Of a stretch of 64,000 bases of DNA, positions 57,518 through 64,000 are shown in pieces. How positions within the stretch are numbered: position 1 is the first letter of the stretch; the number at the start of each line of letters is the position of its first letter. Made by a program: the position numbers and the translations under genes. Below the pieces are notes generated by a model. The model worked only from the letters and a program-made list of their open reading frames with translations. It was not told the DNA's origin and did not search any database. The DNA is taken from assembly GCF_023715505.1 (NCBI RefSeq), contig NZ_JAMBOH010000001.1, forward strand, positions 248,001 through 312,000, given 5' to 3'. Origin of the DNA: Neobacillus cucumis (lineage in GTDB: Bacteria; Bacillota; Bacilli; Bacillales_B; DSM-18226).

Positions 57518-58192
57518 TTAAAGCGGTCCAGAGATACCTTGTCTGCGAATCATGATAAAGTGTGCTGCCATTAACCCAAACAGCACTGCAGGCAAGAAGA
57601 ACACATGGATCGCAAAGAATCGAGTTAATGTTTGAGCACCAACAATATGTTCATGTCCTGCAAGTAAAACTTTCACGTAAGAACCAATGAACGGTGTTGC
57701 CTCAGCAATTTGCAAACCTACTTTTGTAGCGAACAGCGCTTTCATATCCCAAGGCAATAGATATCCCGTAAAACCTAATCCCAACATGACGAAGAAAATA
57801 AGAACTCCGACAATCCAGTTTAATTCACGAGGTTTTTTATAGGCACCTTGGAAGAAGACGCGTAACGTATGTAAAAACATCATTACAAGTACTAAACTGG
57901 CTCCCCAGTGATGCATACCACGTACGATTTGTCCAAATGCAACTTCATTTTGCAAATAATAAACCGATTCCCAAGCATTTTTAATATCCGGCACATAATA
58001 CATGGTTAAGAACATACCGGAAAGTATTTGAATAACAGTAACAAAAAATGTCAGACCGCCAAAGCAATAAACAAACGCTGAAAAGTGATGCGCAGGGTTT
58101 ACATGCTCGGGTACTTCATGGTCTGCGATATCGCGCCACAGCGGCGTAATATCTAAACGTTCATCTACCCAATCGTAAATTTTGTTTAACAA
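57518..58192 (-). CDS. qcrB: menaquinol:cytochrome c reductase, cytochrome b subunit
   Basis: A 224-residue cytochrome b6-type protein with four helices. Heme His pairs lie in GMHHWGASLVLVMMFLHTLRVF and TRFFAIHVFFLPAVLFGLMAAHF; Cys in the N-terminal region (FVYCFGG) suits the extra c-type heme of b6-type enzymes. TTG start behind aaggagg. It follows qcrA by four bases. Confidence 0.96.
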   Translation of the reverse strand: MLNKIYDWVDERLDITPLWRDIADHEVPEHVNPAHHFSAFVYCFGGLTFFVTVIQILSGMFLTMYYVPDIKNAWESVYYLQNEVAFGQIVRGMHHWGASLVLVMMFLHTLRVFFQGAYKKPRELNWIVGVLIFFVMLGLGFTGYLLPWDMKALFATKVGLQIAEATPFIGSYVKVLLAGHEHIVGAQTLTRFFAIHVFFLPAVLFGLMAAHFIMIRRQGISGPL

Positions 58193-58195
58193 TGA

Positions 58196-58699
58196 TTACG
58201 CCTCCTTCCGTGGTGCAGCTTTTCCTAAGTATAGGAAGCCGCCTTTTTCCTTGTATGGGTATACGTCAAGCGGTGCTAACGGCGGTGTACCTGGAATATT
58301 CGTACCATCCTTCTCGTAGCGTCCATAGTGGCATGGACAGAAGAATTGATTTGGATGTTCCTTGTTCGTATTCCAGCCCACAGTACAGCCCAGGTGTTTA
58401 CAAATTGGTGATAGGGCTACAATTTTGTCACCATCTTTATAAACCCAAGCAGTGTTCGTAACTTCTGACTCATACCATGCATCCTTTTGTTTAAAGGTAA
58501 AGTCAACACGAACTGGTTCATCCGTTAATTCAGAAACCTTTTGTTTTGTTGCAATGAAATCCCCAGCTGCTTCACCTTTTAAAACAGGATCAACAGCAAA
58601 TCTAACCATCGGCATTAACATACCGGCTGCCATGAATCCGCCTACACCTGTTAAAGTGTAGTTTAAAAATTGACGTCTTGAAACGCGCTCTTTACTCAA
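58196..58699 (-). CDS. qcrA: menaquinol:cytochrome c reductase, Rieske iron-sulfur subunit
   Basis: About 167 residues: Tat-like start (VSRRQFLNYTLTGVGG) and membrane anchor, then the Rieske domain with the 2Fe-2S ligands in CKHLGCTVGW and CPCHYGRY. I start it at TTG 58699, which follows gggggga; the upstream frame to 58741 lacks family match. It passes electrons from menaquinol to cytochrome c, feeding c-type oxidases such as the ba3 enzyme in this window. Confidence 0.95.
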   Translation of the reverse strand: MSKERVSRRQFLNYTLTGVGGFMAAGMLMPMVRFAVDPVLKGEAAGDFIATKQKVSELTDEPVRVDFTFKQKDAWYESEVTNTAWVYKDGDKIVALSPICKHLGCTVGWNTNKEHPNQFFCPCHYGRYEKDGTNIPGTPPLAPLDVYPYKEKGGFLYLGKAAPRKEA

Positions 58700-58839
58700 G
58701 CTTATCCCCCCCTTGTTCATAAATTTCAGTCCAACGGACACAATTTAAACACATATAAAACTAGGACATAACAATGATATATCAATCTTGTAGCAAGGTC
58801 AATATCATACTATTTTAAAAACATATAATATGGGTTGTT

Positions 58840-59304
58840 TTACGCGTTATTACTCCATTTCTGTGTAAAAATCGATAATAACTGCTTGACTTGACTTTCA
58901 ACCACCTCTATTTTTTGAGGTTCACTCATGTTTCCAAACGGTAGCGATGGCAGCCAAATTAACGACCCGCCTACTTTGTTTTCATACAATCGCCAATCCA
59001 GCTCAGAAGTTATGTAAAATACGTGCTTAAATTCACTTTGTAAAATGTTATCTTCCCATTTTAACAACTCGCTGATTACATTTTCCATATTATCGCTTTT
59101 TAGATAGGTAAACGGAGGGAATAATAAAATCCTTCCTGTAAACTGCCTTTCAAGATATCCTGTCAAAAGCGATATAAATTCAAATGCAGCAGCAGACTGT
59201 TTCATCTCCTCTCCAAACGCTAAAGAGTAAACTGGAATAACCGCGGTATCAACATACTCTTTTGCATTTAAGTATGTTTCAACCTCCTGAGGTATCCATT
59301 TCAT
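58840..59304 (-). CDS. ypiF: YpiF-like protein (DUF2487)
   Basis: A 154-residue soluble protein; MKWIPQEVETYLNAKEYVDTAVIPV and GRILLFPPFTYL are recognised from the YpiF family. No catalytic motif. It lies directly upstream of qcrA, an order conserved in Bacillaceae, but any role in the bc complex is unproven. Confidence 0.88.
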   Translation of the reverse strand: MKWIPQEVETYLNAKEYVDTAVIPVYSLAFGEEMKQSAAAFEFISLLTGYLERQFTGRILLFPPFTYLKSDNMENVISELLKWEDNILQSEFKHVFYITSELDWRLYENKVGGSLIWLPSLPFGNMSEPQKIEVVESQVKQLLSIFTQKWSNNA

Positions 59305-59416
59305 TATTACACCAACCTTTTTGATTCACTAGTTCTATCATAACATTATCTCCCAAAATTATAAAAGATAAAGTAGAATATTTTAAATGAAACCACTCAA
59401 AAAAAAAGAAGCCGGC

Positions 59417-59983
59417 TTAGCGCAGACTTCCCTTTTTTTGAGTTTGAGATAATTTATTTAATTTCTCGGTTAGAGCTTTAAATAATGGCTGATCCTGTTT
59501 ATCAAGAGCTTCATCAATTAGCTCCAATAGTTTTTCCCGTTGAAAACGTTCAATGCTGTATTGCAATAATTGTTCCGCGACCACGCCATCTTTTTCGTTT
59601 ACCTGTAGATGCTTTGGAACAAATGGATTTTCCTCCAAAACTGCTGCATATTGATGTGCCTGATTGGAGGCGTGAAAATTCAACTGAATAAAAATATCCT
59701 CGTCTCGATTCAAGCGAATATCATGAAAGGATTTTTCTGCATCTGTTGTCATGACATTTTCTTTATAAAAGCGAAACGGAACTTTATCAACACAGTGTGT
59801 TGACATAATCAAACCACGGGGACAATACTGTGCTTGCTCAACAAAATGTACCTTTTCCATTAATTGGTCGTGGCTCATTAGATAGTTTAAAATCCAAACA
59901 CATTCTCTTCTTTTTAATTGATAATGATTTAAAAACCAGCGAATAAAATCCTTCTTCTCGTTGACAGAAACAGGGGTTGTCAT
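59417..59983 (-). CDS. ypiB: UPF0302-family protein YpiB
   Basis: About 188 residues: N-terminal domain with [29 protein letters not shown] and [13 protein letters not shown], and a C-terminal [20 protein letters not shown] helix typical of the IDEAL motif. ATG 59983 is preceded by gaggaggg. Function unknown; conserved beside ypiA and ypiF. Confidence 0.92.
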   Translation of the reverse strand: MTTPVSVNEKKDFIRWFLNHYQLKRRECVWILNYLMSHDQLMEKVHFVEQAQYCPRGLIMSTHCVDKVPFRFYKENVMTTDAEKSFHDIRLNRDEDIFIQLNFHASNQAHQYAAVLEENPFVPKHLQVNEKDGVVAEQLLQYSIERFQREKLLELIDEALDKQDQPLFKALTEKLNKLSQTQKKGSLR

Positions 59984-60019
59984 GATAGTTTCCCTCCTCT
60001 GCATAATCAGCTTTTTTTT

Positions 60020-61285
60020 TTAAGTATTCACATCGGTAAGACGTTCAAGCAAATCCAGATATTCTTCGTTCGTTGGATCCCCCATTAACAACTGTTTAAA
60101 AATTTCGGCGGCACGTTTGTTTTTTCCTTCTTCTACAAGAAAATATCCGTAATCCTGTAAAAATGCCTCATTATTCTTAAAAAAAGTATATGCACTTTCA
60201 TATTTGTCTAATGCTGAAGAGTATAATTCAAGTTTATCGTTTGCTACGGCTGCATCCCAAAGCAGCTGCGGTTCCTCATCACCATGTATATCTAGCTGTG
60301 AGATCAATTCGATTACATCCTCGTAACGTTCCTGCCGGAAAAGAAGCTTATTTAAAGTAATCGCCGCTTCCATAAATCCTGGGTCAAGTGCAAGAGCCTC
60401 ACGAAAATATTGCTCTGCTTCCTCTTCATTCCCTAGCTTTAAACAGATTTTGCCGCCGAAGAAAAATAACTCCTTATTAAATTCATCTTGTTTAATACCC
60501 TCTTTAATAGATTGTAGACTATTTTCGAGTTCTTCTTCCCGTTCATACGCCTTAGCAAGATGTAGATAAAGGGAATGGTACTCCAGATCAAACTCTTTTA
60601 ATTCATTGAACTTTTCAATTGCTGTACGGTTATATCCTGCTTGAAGAGCTGTAAAAGCATAACCAAATAGAGTATTAATCTCAATCTTCTCTGTCAATGC
60701 TTGATCATAATAAGTAAGGGCCTCTTCAAAAGCTCCTGAAGCACTTAATAGATCAGCCATTCTTCCATGAATATTCACTCCTGCAATTTCATCCTCTTCC
60801 CTTAAAACTCGCTCGTATGCATTCTTCGCTTTAATAACTTCACCCTGCTCACCATAGAGTTCCCCTAAGGCAAAATCGATAATAACTTCTTCAGGCAACA
60901 GTTCTTTTGCTTTTAATAACTTTCTTTCGCATACTTCATAAAGACCCTGAACTTGGTAAAGATCAGCTAGTAATAAGAGTGACTGTGCAAAATGGGCATC
61001 TTGTTCTGAAATTCTCTCTAGTACAAGAATCGCTTCTTCCTCTTCACCTGCCTCAACTAATATTTCACCCAGCAGGACAAGGAGCTCGCCTTCTTCAGGA
61101 TAGGTTTTTAGCAAACTTTCAATTAATGCCTTTGACTCTTCTAAAAAACCGTAGTGGTAAAGTTCTTCGCCGAGAAGAAATTTTTCTTCCGGATTACCGC
61201 TTTGTAATACATCATTATATTCATCTAACGCCTCTTTATGTTGGCCGTTTTCTAACATTTGAATAATTTTATTTACACGTTCCAT
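60020..61285 (-). CDS. ypiA: TPR-repeat protein YpiA
   Basis: A 421-residue protein made of about eleven tetratricopeptide repeats (GELLVLLGEILVEAGEEEEAI, FALGELYGEQGEVIKAKNAYERVL and so on). Acidic, soluble, with no catalytic domain; a protein-binding scaffold. The partner is unknown. Ribosome site gaggt. Same order ypiA-ypiB-ypiF as in B. subtilis. Confidence 0.93.
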   Translation of the reverse strand: MERVNKIIQMLENGQHKEALDEYNDVLQSGNPEEKFLLGEELYHYGFLEESKALIESLLKTYPEEGELLVLLGEILVEAGEEEEAILVLERISEQDAHFAQSLLLLADLYQVQGLYEVCERKLLKAKELLPEEVIIDFALGELYGEQGEVIKAKNAYERVLREEDEIAGVNIHGRMADLLSASGAFEEALTYYDQALTEKIEINTLFGYAFTALQAGYNRTAIEKFNELKEFDLEYHSLYLHLAKAYEREEELENSLQSIKEGIKQDEFNKELFFFGGKICLKLGNEEEAEQYFREALALDPGFMEAAITLNKLLFRQERYEDVIELISQLDIHGDEEPQLLWDAAVANDKLELYSSALDKYESAYTFFKNNEAFLQDYGYFLVEEGKNKRAAEIFKQLLMGDPTNEEYLDLLERLTDVNT

Positions 61286-61311
61286 TCACCAATACCTCTA
61301 CTTCCCCAGAT

Positions 61312-62208
61312 TTACAAAGAAAAATAAGATGGGGTTCGCACCTTAACATATTCTCCACTACCAGGACTAAATAAAACTTTATCGCCAGAGCGGATCACCT
61401 TTCCTTTGTTAACTGTTACAACAAGTCTATTACTATGATAATGAAATAAACTTCCTTCATCAACCTTCCTGATTTCTCTATCCTTTAGATATAAATTATA
61501 GCTTAATTCTGTACTTGTCATAAGGCTGCCTTTTTGGGGGTAAAGGCCAAGCTTATTTTGAATAGAAATGGGCAGGGGATTATTTTCTTCCATCGCCTCG
61601 AATAGGGATGGAATTTTTTCTTTTATCATTATATCCTTCCATTTCGACAGAACCATCCTCGCTTCCTTCTTTTCTGGTAAAGAAATTATTGGAATTAAAG
61701 GACTATTAAAGGGAAACATCGCTTCCCTAATCCAGCCCCACGGAATTCCTTCTAATTCTTCGAGTTCACTCAAATCAACAAAAATTGCCGGGATTTTATA
61801 TTTTTTACAACTTCTCATGAATGAGGGGGTTATTAGTTTAGGGGGAATTTTTACCCCGATAGTAAAATCAATCGGACTGCTTATTAGGGCTGTCTTTATT
61901 TCATTTATTTTATCTGACAGTTCCTTTTCGTATAATAGCTCAACATAAGTAAAAATGGTGGTACATCCTTTTAATAAAAAATGTTCAGTCAAGTAGGACT
62001 TTAAACCTTCAAAGGAGCCTTTGTAAGGAATAGTTGAATTTAAAAGGACATAGGTAGGAGTCATAATATAAGGATCTAGATTCATTCTCATATACCGATC
62101 ATGGGATGTACATTTTTGGACCATCTTTATTTGTCCATTAGAAATGAAAAGCGAACATGTAGTTATCTGATTGTCTTTAAGTATATTGGCATTTTCAATA
62201 ATATACAT
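61312..62208 (-). CDS. amidohydrolase-like protein without metal ligands
   Basis: A 298-residue protein. The N-terminus (MYIIENANILKDNQITTCSLFISNGQI) and C-terminus (RLVVTVNKGKVIRSGD) resemble the small beta-sandwich domain of amidohydrolases such as NagA or dihydroorotase. The place where the HxH metal pair should follow (PYIMTPTYVLLN) has no His, and I find no other His ligands in the barrel region. So it is probably not a hydrolase. Ribosome site aggtgg. It is inserted between aroA and ypiA, which are adjacent in B. subtilis. Confidence 0.7.
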   Translation of the reverse strand: MYIIENANILKDNQITTCSLFISNGQIKMVQKCTSHDRYMRMNLDPYIMTPTYVLLNSTIPYKGSFEGLKSYLTEHFLLKGCTTIFTYVELLYEKELSDKINEIKTALISSPIDFTIGVKIPPKLITPSFMRSCKKYKIPAIFVDLSELEELEGIPWGWIREAMFPFNSPLIPIISLPEKKEARMVLSKWKDIMIKEKIPSLFEAMEENNPLPISIQNKLGLYPQKGSLMTSTELSYNLYLKDREIRKVDEGSLFHYHSNRLVVTVNKGKVIRSGDKVLFSPGSGEYVKVRTPSYFSL

Positions 62209-62288
62209 CTTCCACCACCTATTTACTTTTCTTAAGACAAGCTATGCGAAGAATTGTGAATCTATTCCTTTTAGCAGTCATAAAAAAA

Positions 62289-62316
62289 GCAAAAGCTGCC
62301 TAAAAGGCAGCCTTAG
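62289..62316 (-). terminator. aroA terminator
   Basis: On the minus strand GGCTGCC/GGCAGCC-type stem followed by TTTT, overlapping the aroA stop. Confidence 0.82.
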
Positions 62317-63602
62317 CGGGTTAAGATATTTAAATGTGTAAAAAAGTTCGGGTAAGAAACCGAAATCGCTTCGAATCTTTCAAGTTCTACAGTATTCTCA
62401 GATAAAAGAGCAGCAATAGCAAGCATCATGCCAATTCTATGGTCTCCATGACTTGAAACCTTTCCACCGGTTAACTTTGATTTCCCATGGATAATCATTC
62501 CGTCATCGGTCGCTTCAATATCAGCCCCTAATTTCCTTAACTCTTGAACGACTGTATCAATACGATTTGTTTCTTTTACCTTTAATTCTTCAGCATCTTT
62601 AATGATGGTTGTCCCTTCCGCTTGTGTTGCAAGGAGGGCAATGATTGGAATTTCATCAATTAGTCTAGGAATTAAATTGCCTTCCACTACTGTCCCTTTC
62701 AGATTAGAAGTTTTGATGATGAGATCCCCAGCCGGTTCAAAATCATTGGTCTCTGCTTGGACAATCTCTAATTCCGCACCCATTTTTTGCATAACCTCGA
62801 TAATCCCGGTTCTAGTTGGATTTAGCCCAACATTTTTTAAGACAATCTCACTGCCAGGAATTATGGCACCTGCAACGAGGAAAAACGCAGCAGAAGATAT
62901 ATCACCAGGAACATGAATAGTGGATGCTGTCAGATTTTGTCCGCCTTTTACCCTAATGGTCTGATTATCTTTTGTAATTTCACCGCCAAATTGTCGAATC
63001 ATTCTTTCTGTATGATCCCGAGTCTCAGCAGGCTCAATAATCGTGCTCACTCCATCTGCCTGGAGTCCAGCAAGAATTAATGCAGATTTAACCTGCGCGC
63101 TTGCAACTGGAAGCTGATACTCAATAGACTGTAATTGACCGCCACGGATAGAAATTGGTGTAAAATCACCATTTTTTCGTCCATCAAGTTTAGCACCCAT
63201 TTGGGTCAATGGGACCGTTACCCTTGTCATTGGTCTCTTACCAATCGATTCATCTCCCACGAGTGATGAGAAAAAGGGTCTGCCTGCTAAAATGCCCATC
63301 AATAATCGAATCGTTGTTCCAGAGTTTCCTACATCCAAAACCTCAGAAGGTTCTGTTAATCCTTCAAAGCCATTTCCAATAATTCGAAGCTCATCCTCTG
63401 ATTCCTCAATCGTTACGCCTAATTTACGAAAGCATGAGATTGTACTTAAACAATCATCCCCCGGCAAAAAATTAGTTACCCTTGTTTCGCCATGGGCGAT
63501 AGAACCAAACATGACAGAGCGATGAGATATAGATTTATCACCTGGGATTGTTACTTCACCAACTAAACGATTGACGTTGGTATTAAGTTTTAATGTTTCC
63601 AT
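62313..63602 (-). CDS. aroA: 3-phosphoshikimate 1-carboxyvinyltransferase (EPSP synthase)
   Basis: A 429-residue shikimate pathway enzyme (called aroE in B. subtilis). [32 protein letters not shown] and KESDRI-like KVKETNRID are the family sites; DHRIGMMLA marks the C-terminal domain. The GNSGTTIRL sequence with RPMTRVT fits the class II type found in Gram-positives. Ribosome site aaggtga. Downstream of tyrA. Confidence 0.96.
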   Translation of the reverse strand: METLKLNTNVNRLVGEVTIPGDKSISHRSVMFGSIAHGETRVTNFLPGDDCLSTISCFRKLGVTIEESEDELRIIGNGFEGLTEPSEVLDVGNSGTTIRLLMGILAGRPFFSSLVGDESIGKRPMTRVTVPLTQMGAKLDGRKNGDFTPISIRGGQLQSIEYQLPVASAQVKSALILAGLQADGVSTIIEPAETRDHTERMIRQFGGEITKDNQTIRVKGGQNLTASTIHVPGDISSAAFFLVAGAIIPGSEIVLKNVGLNPTRTGIIEVMQKMGAELEIVQAETNDFEPAGDLIIKTSNLKGTVVEGNLIPRLIDEIPIIALLATQAEGTTIIKDAEELKVKETNRIDTVVQELRKLGADIEATDDGMIIHGKSKLTGGKVSSHGDHRIGMMLAIAALLSENTVELERFEAISVSYPNFFTHLNILTR

Positions 63603-63664
63603 CTAAATCACCTTTTTTATTTCAAGATTTATCAGCGTACTAGTCAGCAGATTTTCTTTACCAT

Positions 63665-64000
63665 TTAAGTACCCACTGAAGTTGCGAAGTTGGAATAACT
63701 TGCTATACATCGCTCAGCTCTTTGACGATCCTCTTCTGTTTGAAAACTAATCACTAAAACTCCATTAATATCTTCGCGCGTTTCTAAAATACGAATATTG
63801 GTGATGCTAATGTGTTCCTTTGCTAGATAACCGGTTATCTCTGAGATCACCCCAGGATAATCCGGAATATCCACATACAAGTCATAAAATGAAGGAATAG
63901 CCCCTTTTTCTTTCTGGGGAAGCCCATCGCGGAACTGCTTGGCTTGATTAAAATAATTGTATATAGCAGTACTGTTTTCTTGTTCTAACAGTGTTTTGAC
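63665..64000 (-). CDS. tyrA: prephenate dehydrogenase, 3' part (ACT domain)
   Basis: The open frame enters from the right edge and ends at 63665, giving the last 111 residues. It contains an ACT regulatory domain (LYVDIPDYPGVISEITGYLAKEHISITNIRIL), preceded by the NYFNQAKQFRDGLPQK end of the dehydrogenase domain. It oxidises prephenate for tyrosine and the ACT domain gives feedback control. Next to aroA as in B. subtilis. Incomplete only because the window ends. Confidence 0.92.
   Translation of the reverse strand, partial: VKTLLEQENSTAIYNYFNQAKQFRDGLPQKEKGAIPSFYDLYVDIPDYPGVISEITGYLAKEHISITNIRILETREDINGVLVISFQTEEDRQRAERCIASYSNFATSVGT

Noticed and set aside
1..64000. CRISPR array, prophage, transposase or tRNA genes
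   Set aside because: No direct-repeat spacer pattern, phage gene, transposase or tRNA cloverleaf was seen on reading the window.

Overview
The window reads as chromosomal core DNA of a low-GC, endospore-forming member of the Bacillaceae. Evidence for this is the spore genes (sspL, sspM, cotD-like, yppG, ypjB), bacillithiol synthesis (bshA, bshB1), a class B RNase P RNA, and gene order that follows the Bacillus subtilis ypeP-bpsA-dynA-ypwA-rnpB-mrfAB-ponA-dnaD-pan-dapB-qcr-ypiA-aroE segment almost gene for gene. A Neobacillus/Mesobacillus-like host is my inference; nothing here fixes the species.

Layout. 1-9971: RNase HI-like protein, DMT transporter, small unknown, PAP2-like protein, sspL, 5'-3' exonuclease YpcP, sulfurtransferase, double-dynamin DynA, then the BpsA/BpsB type III polyketide synthase and methyltransferase pair. 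Between DynA and BpsB lies a 26-aa membrane microprotein with two Fur boxes. 10000-18300 is an inserted respiratory region relative to B. subtilis: a three-gene ba3-type cytochrome c oxidase, carboxypeptidase M32, a Cys-rich 50-aa peptide, a quinol nitric oxide reductase (frameshifted) and a divergent Crp/Fnr regulator (also frameshifted). 18300-27500: helicase YpvA, RNA methyltransferase YpsC, rnpB, gpsB, ypsA, a CotD-like coat gene and mrfBA DNA repair. 27600-30400: an intact Crp/Fnr paralogue facing hybrid cluster protein Hcp, then an Hsp20.

30480-41000: yppG/F/E cluster, sspM, yppC, recU-ponA, ypoC-nth-dnaD, aspB-ypmB. 41000-53100: an unusual secreted MBL-like protein without metal ligands, dinG, panBCD with a structured attenuator leader, birA-cca-bshA-bshB1-mgsA-dapB-ypjD in one tight operon. 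53270-64000: YitT-family membrane protein, inverted-repeat intergenic element, zinc metallopeptidase, ypjB, ypjA, the menaquinol:cytochrome c reductase operon qcrABC, ypiF, ypiB, ypiA, an inactive-looking amidohydrolase-like protein, aroA, and the 3' part of tyrA running off the end.

How parts connect. Crp/Fnr-type palindromes (TGTGA-N6-TCACA form) sit upstream of hcp (perfect), the ba3 oxidase, norB and the Cys-rich peptide. With the two Crp/Fnr regulators this looks like a small low-oxygen/nitric-oxide regulon spread over 20 kb. qcrABC supplies reduced cytochrome c that the ba3 oxidase could use. No phage, transposase, tRNA or CRISPR array was seen. Three copies of a GC-rich intergenic repeat are present.
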